Part shown: piece by piece, positions 1 to 11,033 of the stretch
How positions within the stretch are numbered: the stretch's first letter is position 1
Layout: the number at the start of each line of letters is the position of its first letter
Assembly: GCF_932526225.1 (NCBI RefSeq)
Contig: NC_064048.1
Span: 13,339,665 to 13,403,664, forward strand
Direction of reading: 5' to 3'
Origin: Nematostella vectensis
Taxonomy: Eukaryota; Cnidaria; Anthozoa; Actiniaria; Edwardsiidae
Length of the DNA: 64,000 bases
Translations under genes and position numbers: made by a program
Notes under the pieces: model-generated
What the model saw: only the letters and a program-made list of their open reading frames with translations
What the model was told of the DNA's origin: nothing
Databases searched by the model: none

Positions 1-1523
1 ACTATTGGTATCGTAAACTGTCCCAAGCAAAGTCACCATCGGACTGGAGGTTACATTCGGAAAAAGCTTTAGGGTTACATTCGGGAATTTGTTTTACGAG
101 TGTAACCTCCAAAAGGTTACAATCGATATTTTTTTTTTGTAAATTCCAAAAAGTAACATTAGGAAAAATAAAACAGTATACTCGGAAAAAAAGGTATATC
201 AATCTATCGAGCGCTATGCTCTATGTTAGAATCTACTTAATCAAGTTATCCAAGGAATCTAGTTAGTTCTTGTGTGCATAAAATATGTACAGGATCCTGA
301 ACAAAGCATGAGCACATCAAAGATGCTGAGAGTACATAAAAATGTCCCTATACCTTCTTTTAATGTCATGACACACCAAGAACAGTATAATTAAGTATCG
401 ATATTTAAAAAATAAAAAAAAAAAAAAAAATAGGCTATCAGCGGGAATAGAACCCGGGTCGCTGCGTTAGTAGTTAAGTGCCCGCAACGAAAGACTAACG
501 TGGCATTGCTGAAGGGAATTGTAATGAAAATTACTTTTAATGCTATTGGTATCGTAAACTATCCCAAGCAAAGTCACCATCGGACTGGAGGTTACATTCG
601 GGAAAAGCTTCAGGGTTACATTCGGGAATTTGATTTACGAGTGTAACCTCAAAAAGGTTATAATCGATACTTTTTTTTTCCGAATGCAAATTCCAAAAAG
701 TAACATTAGGAAAAATAAAACAGTATACTCGGAAAAAAAGGTATATCAATCTATCGAGCGCTATGCTCTATGTTAGAATCTACATAATCAAGTTATCCAA
801 GGAATCTAGTTAGTTCTTGTGTGCATAAAATATGTAAAGGATCCTGAACAAAGCATGAGCACATCAAAGATGCTGAGAGTACATAAAAATGTCCCTATAC
901 CTTCTTTTTATGTCATGACACACCAAGAACAGTATAATTAAGTATCGATATTTAAAAAAAAATAAAGAAAAAAAAATAGGCTATCAGCGGGAATCGAACC
1001 CGGGTCGCTGCGTTAGTAGTCAAGTGCCTGCAACGAAAGACTAACGTGGCATTGCTGAAGGGAATTGTAATGAAAATTACTTTTAATACTATTGGTATCG
1101 TAAACTATTCCAAGCAAAGTCACCATCGGACAGGAGGTTACATTCGGGAAAAGCTTCAGGGTTACATTCGGGAATTTGTTTTACGAGTGTAACCTCAAAA
1201 AGGTTACAATCGATAATTTGTTTTCCGAATGTAAATTCCAAAAAGTAACATTAGGAAAAATAAAACAGTATACTCGGAAAAAAAGGTATATCAATCTATC
1301 GATCGCTATGCTCTATGTTAGAATCTACTTAATCAAGTTATCCAAGGAATCTAGTTAGTTCTTGTGTGCATAAAATATGTACAGGATCCTGAACAAAGCA
1401 TGAGCACATCAAAGATGCTGAGAGTACACAAAAATGTCCCTATACCTTCTTTTTATGTCATGACACACCAAGAACAGTATAATAAGGTATCCATATTTAA
1501 AAAAAAAAATAAAGAAAAAAAAT

Positions 1524-1597
1524 AGGCTATCAGCGGGAATCGAACCCGGGTCGCTGCGTTAGTAGTCAAGTGCCTGCAACGAAATACTAACGTGGCA
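1524..1597 (-). other. tRNA-like B-box segment of array 1 (left block example)
   Basis: On the minus strand, ggttcgattcc (1536-1546) is a perfect match to the eukaryotic tRNA/Pol III B box. It sits in a T-arm with four of five pairs. Upstream, cttgactactaacgc looks like an anticodon loop with the layout C-U-ACU-A-A, as in serine-type tRNAs. An A box would fall about 44 nt before the B box, at ttagtcttt, but it matches poorly. Directly after ggctattt comes a long T-run (A-run at 1501-1521 on the plus strand), a Pol III-type terminator. The acceptor stem does not pair, so this is a tRNA-derived relic, not a tRNA gene. Some monomers have B-box mutations (such as gggaatag at about 430). Confidence 0.6.
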
Positions 1598-2221
1598 TCG
1601 CTGAAGGGAATTGTAATGAAAATTACTTTTAATACTATTGGTATCGTAAACTATCCCAAGCAAAGTCACCATCGGACAAGAGGTTACATTCGGGAAAAGC
1701 TTCAGGGTTACATTCGGGAATTTGTTTTACGAGTGTAACTTCAAAAAGGTTACAATCGATAATTTGTTTTCCGAATGTAAATTCCAAAAAGTAACATTAG
1801 GAAAAATAAAACAGTATACTCGGAAAAAAAGGTATATCAATCTATCGAGCGCTATGCTCTATGTTAGAATCTACTTAATCAAGTTATCCAAGAAATCTAG
1901 TTAGTTCTTGTGTGCATAAAATATGTACAGGATCCTGAACAAAGCATGAGCACATCAAAGATGCTGAGAGTACATAAAAATGTCCCTATACCTTCTTTTT
2001 ATGTCATGACACACCAAGAACAGTATAATTAGGTATCGATATTTAAAAAAAATAAAGAAAAAAAATAGGCTATCAGCGGGAATAGAACCCGGGTAGCTGC
2101 GTTAGTAGTCAAGTGCCCGCAACGAAAGACCAACGTGGCATTGCTGAAGGGAATTGTAATGAAAATTACTTTTAATACTATTGGTATCGTAAACTATCCC
2201 AAGCAAAGTCACCATCGGACT

Positions 2222-2296
2222 GGAGGTTACATTCGGGAAAAGCTTCAGGGTTACATTCGGGAATTTGTTTTACGAGTGTAACCTCCAAAAGGTTAC
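2222..2296. repeat. Hairpin-rich segment of the array 1 monomer (example)
   Basis: The 10-bp inverted repeat ggaggttaca (2222-2231) / tgtaacctcc (2277-2286) is perfect. Inside it, ttacattcgg occurs twice directly (2227-2236 and 2251-2260). Immediately after, gtaacc / ggttac form another inverted pair (2278-2296). In most monomers a reverse copy, ccgaatgtaa, follows about 30 bp later. The segment recurs in nearly all monomers and is absent only from the shortened s type. It could extrude as a cruciform or bind a protein; neither is shown. Confidence 0.7.
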
Positions 2297-5200
2297 AATC
2301 GATAATTTTTTTTTGTAAATTCCAAAAAGTAACATTAAGAAAAATAAAACAATATACTTGGAAAAAAAGGTATATCAATCTATCGAGCGCTATGCTCTAT
2401 GTTAGAATCTACTTAATCAAGTTATCCAAGGAATCTAGTTAGTTCTTGTGTGCTTAAAATATGTACAGGATCCTGTACAAAGCATGAGCACATCAAAGAT
2501 GCTGAGAGTACATAAAAATGTCTCTATACCTTCTTTTTATGTCATGACACACCAAGAACAGTATAATTAAGTATCGATATTTAAAAAAAAAAAAAAAATA
2601 AGAAAAAAAAATAGGCTATCAGCGGGAATAGAACCCGGGTCGCTGCGTTAGTAGTTAAGTGCCCGCAACGAAAGACTAACGTGGCATTGCTGAAGGGAAT
2701 TGTAATGAAAATTAATTTTAATGCTATTTGTATCGTAAACTATCCCAAGCAAAGTCACCATCGGACTGGAGGTTACATTCGGGAAAAGCTTCAGGGTTAC
2801 ATTCGGGAATTTGATTTACGAGTGTAACCTCAAAAAGGTTATAATTGATACTTTTTTTTCCGAATGCAAATTCCAAAAAGTAACATTAGGAAAAATAAAA
2901 CAGTATACTCGGAAAAAAAGGTATATCAATCTATCGAGCGCTATGCTCTATGTTAGAATATACTTAATCAAGTTATCCAAGGAATCTTGTTAGTTCTTGT
3001 GTGCATAAAATATGTACAGGATCCTGAACAAAGCATGAGCACATCAAAGATGCTGAGAGTACATAAAAATGTCCCTATACCTTCTTTTTATGTCATGACT
3101 CACCAAGAACAGTATAATTAAGTATCGATATTTAAAAAAAAATAAAGCAAAAAAATAGGCTATCAGCGGGAATCGAACCCGGGTCGCTGCGTTAGTAGTC
3201 AAGTGCCCGCAACTAAAGACTAACGTGGCATTGCTGAAGGGAATTGTAATGAAAATTACTTTTAATACTATTGGTATCGTAAACTATCCCAAGCAAAGTC
3301 ACCATCGGACTGGAGGTTACATTCGGGAAAAGCTTCAGGGTTACATTCGGGAATTTGTTTTACGAGTGTAACCTCCAAAAGGTTACAATCGATATTTTTT
3401 AAAGTAACATTAGGAAAAATAAAACAGTATACTCGGAAAAAAGGTATATCAATCTATCGAGCGCTATGCTCTATGTTAGAATCTACTTAATCAAGTTATC
3501 CAAGGAATCTAGTTAGTTCTTGTGTGCATAAAATATGTACAGGATCCTGAACAAAGCATGAGCACATCAAAGATGCTGAGAGTACATAAAAATGTCCCTA
3601 TACCTTCTTTTTATGTCATGACACACCAAGAACAGTATAATTAAGTATCGATATTTAAAAAAAAAAAAAAAAAAATAGGCTATCAGCGGGAATAGAACCC
3701 GGGTCGCTGCGTTAGTAGTTAAGTGCCCGCAACGAAAGACTAACGTGGCATTGCTGAAGGGAATTGTAATGAAAATTACTTTTAATACTATTGGTATCGT
3801 AAACTGTCCCAAGCAAAGTCAACATCGGACTGGAGGTTACATTCGGGAAAAGCTTCAGGGTTACATTCGGGAATTTGTTTTACGAGTGTAACCTCCAAAA
3901 GGTTACAATCGATAATTTTTTTTTGTAAATTCCAAAAATTAACATTAGGAAAAATAAAACAGTATACTCGGAAAAAAAGGTATATCAATCTATCGAGCGC
4001 TATGCTCTATGTTAGAATCTACTTAATCAAGTTATCCAAGGAATCTAGTTAGTTCTTGTGTGCATAAAATATGTACAGGATCCTGAACAAAGCATGAGCA
4101 CATCAAAGATGCTGAGAGTACATAAAAATGTCCCTATACCTTCTTTTTATGTCATGACACACCAAGAACAGTATAATTAAGTATCGATATTTAAAAAAAA
4201 AAATAAAGAAAAAAAATAGGCTATCAGCGGGAATAGAACCAGGGTCGCTGCGTTAGTAGTCAAGTGCCCGCAACGAAAGACTAACGTGGCATTGCTGAAG
4301 GGAATTGTAATGAAAATTACTTTTAATACTATTGGTATCGTAAACTATCCCAAGCAAAGTCACCATCGGACTGGAGGTTACATTCGGGAAAAGCTTCAGG
4401 GTTACATTCGGGAATTTGTTTTACGAGTGTAACCTTTAAAAGGTTACAATCGATAATTTTTTTTTTGTAAATTCCAAAAAGTAACATTAGGAAAAATAAA
4501 ACAGTATACTCGGAAAAACAGGTATATCAATCTATCGAGCGCTATGCTCTATGTTAGAATATACTTAATCAAGTTATCCAAGGAATCTAGTTAGTTCTTG
4601 TGTGCATAAAATATGTACAGGATCCTGAACAAAGCATGAGCACATCAAAGATGCTGAGAGTACATAAAAATGTCCCTATACCTTCTTTTTATGTCATGAC
4701 TCACCAAGAACAGTATAATTAAGTATCGATATTTAAAAAAAAATAAAGCAAAAAAATAGGCTATCAGCGGGAATCGATCCCTGGTCGCTGCGTTAGTAGT
4801 CAAGTGCCCGCAACTAAAGACTAACGTGGCATTGCTGAAGGGAATTGTAATGAAAATTACTTTTAATACTATTGGTATCGTAAACTATCCCAAGCAAAGT
4901 CACCATCGGACTGGAGGTTACATTCGGGAAAAGCTTCAGGGTTACATTCGGGAATTTGTTTTACGAGTGTAACCTCCAAAAGGTTACAATCGATATTTTT
5001 TTTCCGAATGTAAATTCCAAAAAGTAACATTAGGAAAAATAAAACAGTATACTCGGAAAAAAGGTATATCAATCTATCGAGCGCTATGCTCTATGTTAGA
5101 ATATACTTAATCAAGCTATCCAAGGAATCTAGTTAGTTCTTGTATGCATAAAATATGTACAGGATCCTGAACAAAGCATGAGCACATCAAAGATGCTGAG

Positions 5201-5709
5201 AGTACATAAAAATGTCCCTATACCTTCTTTTTATGTCATGACACACCAAGAACAGTATAAATAAGTATCGATATTTAAAAAAAAATAAAGCAAAAAATTA
5301 GGCTATCAGCGGGAATAGAACCCGGGTCGCTGAGTTAGTAGTCAAGTGCCCGCAACTAAAGACTAACGTGGCATTGCTGAAGGGAATTGTAATGAAAATT
5401 ACTTTTAATGCTATTGGTATCGTAAACTATCTCAAGCAAAGTCACCATCGGACTGGAGGTTACATTCGGGAAAAGCTTCAGGGTTACATTCGGGAATTTG
5501 TTTTACGAGTGTAACCTCCAAAAGGTTACAATCGATATTTTTTTTTCCGAATGTAAATTCCAAAAAGTAACATTAGGAAAAATAAAACAGTATACTCGGA
5601 AAAAAGGTATATCAATCTATCGAGCGCTTTGCTCTATGTTAGAATCTACTTAATCAAGTTATCCAAGGAATCTAGTTAGTTCTTGTGTGTATAAAATATG
5701 TACAGGATC

Positions 5710-5724
5710 CTGAACAACAAGTTT
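5710..5724. other. Array 1 orientation switch 1
   Basis: The left block runs normally to the BamHI-like palindrome caggatcctg and then gaacaa. The next bases, from about 5721 (gtttacactcgtgaaac), are the reverse complement of a different point in the monomer. Three bases (caa) at the join belong clearly to neither side. From here the monomers read in the opposite direction. This is a tail-to-tail inversion breakpoint in the assembled sequence. Confidence 0.85.
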
Positions 5725-5827
5725 ACACTCGTGAAACAAATTCCCGAATGTAACCCAGAAGCTTTTCCCGAATGTAACCTCCAGTCCGATGGTGACTTTG
5801 CTTGGGATAGTTTACGATACCAATAGT

Positions 5828-8428
5828 ATTTAAAGTAATTTTCATTACAATTCCCTTCAGCAATGCCACGTTAGTCTTTCGTTGCGGGCACTTGACTACT
5901 AACCCAGCGACCCGGGTTCGATTCCCGCTGATAGCCTATTTTTTTTCTTTATTTTTTTTTTTTAAATATCGATACTTAATTATACTCTTCTTGGTGTGTG
6001 ATGACATAAAAAGAAGGTATAGGGACATTTTTATGTACTCTCAGCAGCTTTGATGTGCTCATGCTTTGTTCAGGATCCTGTACATATTTTATGCACACAA
6101 TAACTAACTAGATTCCTTGGATAACTTGATTAAGTAGATTCTAACATAGAGCATAGCGCTCGATAGATTGATATACCTTTTTTTTTCCGAGTATACTGTT
6201 TTATTTTTCCTAATGTTACTTTTTGGAATTTACATTCGGAAAAAAAAATTATCGATTGTAACCTTTTGGAATTCCCTTCGGCAATGCCACGTTAGTCTTT
6301 CGTTGCGGGCACTTGACTACTAACGCAGCGACCCGGGTTCGATTCCCGCTAATAGCCTATTTTTTTTTCTTTATTTTTTTTTTAAATATAGATACTTAAT
6401 TATACTGTTCTTGGTGTGTCATGACATAAAAAGAAGGTATAGGGACATTTTTATGTACTCTCAGCATCTTTGATGTGCTCATGCTTTGTTCAGGATCCTG
6501 TACATATTTTATGCACACAAGAACTAACTAGATTCCTTGGATAACTTGATTAAGTAGATTCTAACATAGAGCATAGCGCTCGATAGATTGATATACCTTT
6601 TTTTCCGAGTATACTGTTTTATTTTTCCTAATTTTACTTTTTGGAATTTACATTCGGAAAAAAAATTATCGATTGTAACCTTTTGGAGTTTACACTCGTG
6701 AAACAAATTCCCGAATGTAACCCAGAAGCTTTTCCCGAATGTAACCTCCAGTCCGATGGTGACTTTGCTTGGGATAGTTTACGATACCAATAGTATTAAA
6801 AGTAATTTTCATTACAATTCCCTTCGGCAATGCCACGTTAGTCTTTCGTTGCGGGCACTTGACTACTAATGCAGCGACCCGGGTTCGATTCCCGCTGATA
6901 GCCTATTTTTTTTTTTTATTTTTTTTTTTAAATATCGATACTTAATTATACTGTTCTTGGTGTGTCATGACATAAAAAGAAGGTATAGGGACATTTTTAT
7001 GTACTCTCAGCATCTTTGATGTGCTCATGCTTTGTTCAGGATCCTGTACATATTTTATGCACACAAGAACTAACTAGATTCCTTGGATAACTTGATTAAG
7101 TAGATTCTAACATAGAGCATAGCGCTCAATAGATTGATATACCTTTTTTTCCGAGTATACTGTTTTATTTTTCCTAATGTTACTTTTTGGAATTTACATT
7201 CGGAAAAAAAATTATCGATTGTAACCTTTTGGAGGTTACACTCGTAAAACAAATTCCCGAATGTAACCCTGAAGCTTTTCCCGAATGTAACCTCCAGTCC
7301 GATGGTGACTTTGCTTGGGATAGTTTACGATACCAATAGTATTAAAAGTAATTTTCATTACAATTCCGTTCAGCAATGCCACGTTAGTCTTTCGTTGCGG
7401 GCACTTGACTACTAACGCAGCGACCCGGGTTCGATTCCCGTTGATAGCCTATTTTTTTTTCTTTATTTTTTTTTTTAAATATCGATACTTAATTATACTG
7501 TTCTTGGTGTGTCATGACATAAAAAGAAGGTATAGGGACATTTTTATGTACTCTCAGCATCTTTGATGTGCTCATGCTTTGTTCGGGATCATGTTCATAT
7601 TTTATGCACACAAGAACTAACTAGATTCCTTGGATAACTTGATTAAGTAGATTCTAACATAGAGCATAGCGCTCGATAGATTGATATACCTTTTTTTCCG
7701 AGTATACTGTTTTATTTTTCCTAATGTTACTTTTTGGAATTTACATTCGGAAAAAAAATTATCGATTGTAACCTTTTGGAGGTTACACTCGTAAAACAAA
7801 TTCCCGAATGTAACCCTGAAGCTTTTCTCAAATGTAACCTCCAGTCCGATGGTGACTTTGCTTGGGATAGTTTACGATACCAATAGTATTAAAAGTAATT
7901 TTCATTACAATTCCCTTCGGCAATGCCACGTTAGTCTTTCGTTGCGGGCACTTGACTACTAACGCAGCGACCCGGGTTCGATTCCCGCTGATAGCCTTTT
8001 TTTTTTCTTTATTTTTTTTTTTAAATATCGATACTTAATTATACTGTTCTTGGTGTGTCATGACATAAAAAGAAGGTATAGGGACATTTTTATGTACTCT
8101 CAGCATCTTTGATGTGCTCATGCTTTGTTCAGGATCCTGTACATATTTTATGCACACAAGAACTAACTAGATTCCTTGGATAACTTGATTAAGTAGATTC
8201 TAACATAGAGCATAGCGCTCGATAGATTGATATACCTTTTTTTCCGAGTATACTGTTTTATTTTTCCTAATGTTACTTTTTGGAATTTACAAAAAAAAAT
8301 TCTCGATTGTAACCTTTTGGAGGTTACACTCGTAAAACAAATTCCCGAATGTAACCCTGAAGCTTTTCCCGAATGTAACCTCCAGTCCGATGGTGACTTT
8401 GCTTGGGATAGTTTACGATACCAATAGT
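5828..8428 (+). repeat. Higher-order repeat copy 1 (s-a-b-c-d), version A
   Basis: Five monomers: s (5828-6269, shortened), a (6270-6794), b (6795-7340), c (7341-7887) and d (7888-8428). Slot markers: s carries gtgtgtgatgac and aataactaac. Slot a carries gtttacactcgtgaaac and cccagaag. Slot c carries ggatcatgttcat. Slot d lacks attcgg before the run of A. Version A is marked by cctaattttac in slot a and by ggatcatgttc in slot c. Confidence 0.85.
6831..6918 (+). other. tRNA-like B-box segment of array 1 (central block example)
   Basis: This is the same module read on the plus strand. The B box lies at 6882-6892, followed by ccgctgatagcc and a run of 13 T (6906-6918). In the central block the B box starts 88 bp after each monomer boundary (for example 5915 and 6882), so there is one per monomer. 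The 7-bp pair cgttagt / actaacg flanks the middle of the module and could form a stem with a loop of about 22 nt. This competes with a cloverleaf fold. Confidence 0.6.
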
Positions 8429-11033
8429 ATTTAAAGTAATTTTCATTACAATTCCCTTCAGCAATGCCACGTTAGTCTTTCGTTGCGGGCACTTGACTAC
8501 TAACCCAGCGACCCGGGTTCGATTCCCGCTGATAGCCTATTTTTTTTTCTTTATTTTTTTTTTTGAAATATCGATACTTAATTATACTCTTCTTGGTGTG
8601 TGATGACATAAAAAGAAGGTATAGGGACATTTTTATGTACTCTCAGCAGCTTTGATGTGCTCATGCTTTGTTCAGGATCCTGTACATATTTTATGCACAC
8701 AATAACTAACTAGATTCCTTGGATAACTTGATTAAGTAGATTCTAACATAGAGCATAGCGCTCGATAGATTGATATACCTTTTTTTTTCCGAGTATACTG
8801 TTTTATTTTTCCTAATGTTACTTTTTGGAATTTACATTCGGAAAAAAAAAATTATCGATTGTAACCTTTTGGAATTCCCTTCGGCAATGCCACGTTAGTC
8901 TTTCGTTGCGGGCACTTGACTACTAACGCAGCGACCCGGGTTCGATTCCCGCTGATAGCCTATTTTTTTTTCTTTATTTTTTTTTTAAATATAGATACTT
9001 AATTATACTGTTCTTGGTGTGTCATGACATAAAAAGAAGGTATAGGGACATTTTTATGTACTCTCAGCATCTTTGATGTGCTCATGCTTTGTTCAGGATC
9101 CTGTACATATTTTATGCACACAAGAACTAACTAGATTCCTTGGATAACTTGATTAAGTAGATTCTAACAAAGAGCATAGCGCTCGATAGATTGATATACC
9201 TTTTTTTCCGAGTATACTGTTTTATTTTTCCTAATGTTACTTTTTGGAATTTACATTCGGAAAAAAAATTATCGATTGTAACCTTTTGGAGTTTACACTC
9301 GTGAAACAAATTCCCGAATGTAACCCAGAAGCTTTTCCCGAATGTAACCTCCAGTCCGATGGTGACTTTGCTTGGGATAGTTTACGATAGCAATAGTATT
9401 AAAAGTAATTTTCATTACAATTCCCTTCGGCAATGCCACGTTAGTCTTTCGTTGCGGGCACTTGACTACTAACGCAGCGACCCGGGTTCGATTCCCGCTG
9501 ATAGCCTATTTTTTTTTCTTTATTTTTTTTTTAAAATATCGATACTTAATTATACTGTTCTTGGTGTGTCATGACATAAAAAGAAGGTATAGGGACATTT
9601 TTATGTACTCTCAGCATCTTTGATGTGCTCATGCTTTGTTCAGGATCCTGTACATATTTTATGCACACAATAACTAACTAGATTCCTTGGATAACTTGAT
9701 TAAGTAGATTCTAACATAGAGCATAGCGCTCAATAGATTGATATACCTTTTTTTCCGAGTATACTGTTTTATTTTTCCTAATGTTACTTTTTGGAATTTA
9801 CATTCGGAAAAAAAATTATCGATTGTAACCTTTTGGAGGTTACACTCGTAAAACAAATTCCCGAATGTAACCCTGAACCTTTTCCCGAATGTAACCTCCA
9901 GTCCGATGGTGACTTTGCTTGGGATAGTTTACGATACCAATAGTATTAAAAGTAATTTTCATTACAATTCCCTTCGGCAATGCCACGTTAGTCTTTCGTT
10001 GCGGGCACTTGACTACTAACGCAGCGACCCGGGTTCGATTCCCGCTGATAACCTATTCTTTTTTTCTTTATTTTTTTTTTTAAATATCGATACTTAATTA
10101 TACTGTTCTTGGTGTGTCATGACATAAAAAGAAGGTATAGGGACATTTTTATGTACTCTCAGCATCTTTGATGTGCTCATGCTTTGTTCAGGATCCTGTA
10201 CATATTTTATGCACACAAGAACTAACTAGATTCCTTGGATAACTTGATTAAGTAGATTCTAACATAGAGCATAGCGCTCAATAGATTGATATACCTTTTT
10301 TTCCGAGTATACTGTTTTATTTTTCCTAATGTTACTTTTTGGAATTTACATTCGGAAAAAAAATTATCGATTGTAACCTTTTGGAGGTTACACTCGTAAA
10401 ACAAATTCCCGAATGTAACCCTGAAGCTTTTCCCGAATGTAACCTCCAGTCCGATGGTGACTTTGCTTGGGATAGTTTACGATACCAATAGTATTAAAAG
10501 TAATTTTCATTACAATTCCGTTCAGCAATGCCACGTTAGTCTTTCGTTGCGGGCACTTGACTACTAACGCAGCGACCCGGGTTCGATTCCCGTTGATAGC
10601 CTATTTTTTTTTCTTTATTTTTTTTTTAAATATCGATACTTAATTATACTGTTCTTGGTGTGTCATGACATAAAAAGAAGGTATAGGGACATTTTTATGT
10701 ACTCTCAGCATCTTTGATGTGCTCATGCTTTGTTCAGGATCCTGTACATATTTTATGCACACAAGAACTAACTAGATTCCTTGGATAACTTGATTAAGTA
10801 GATTCTAACATAGAGCATAGCGCTCGATAGATTGATATACCTTTTTTTCCGAGTATACTGTTTTATTTTTCCTAATGTTACTTTTTGGAATTTACAAAAA
10901 AAAATTCTCGATTGTAACCTTTTGGAGGTTACACTCGTAAAACAAATTCCCGAATGTAACCCTGAAGCTTTTCCCGAATGTAACCTCCAGTCCGATGGTG
11001 ACTTTGCTTGGGATAGTTTACGATACCAATAGT
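8429..11033 (+). repeat. Higher-order repeat copy 2 (s-a-b-c-d), version B
   Basis: The same slot order as the preceding 2.60-kb unit: s 8429-8872, a 8873-9397, b 9398-9944, c 9945-10492, d 10493-11033. Version B differs by gatagcaata near 9388, ctaacaaagagc near 9168, and aggatcctgtac in place of aggatcatgttc in slot c. The s monomer has a ttttgaaatatc variant near 8563. Confidence 0.82.

Larger units (their letters stand above)
1..5717 (-). repeat. Array 1, left block: tandem ~546-bp satellite monomers
   Basis: Ten complete head-to-tail monomers and one partial. Each starts at the recurring motif ctattggtatcgtaaact. Boundaries fall at 1, 542, 1088, 1634, 2177, 2723, 3267, 3787, 4328, 4868 and 5410, giving lengths of 520-546 bp. 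Monomers differ by scattered substitutions and by poly-A/T length. The one starting at 3267 is short (520 bp) because it lacks the stretch between the cgatat motif and the aaagtaac motif. Strand is given by the sense of the tRNA-like segment. Short open frames of 60-66 codons occur on both strands in different monomers, but they shift with homopolymer length and look non-coding. No host gene is visible in this stretch. Confidence 0.95.

Noticed and set aside
1524-1597. Functional tRNA gene in array 1
   Set aside because: The acceptor stem does not pair and the A box is poor. B boxes are mutated in some monomers. A tRNA-derived relic explains it better.
541-5409. Telomeric repeats at the array edge
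   Set aside because: ggttac motifs resemble telomere-like hexamers only superficially. There is no tandem TTAGGG-type run.
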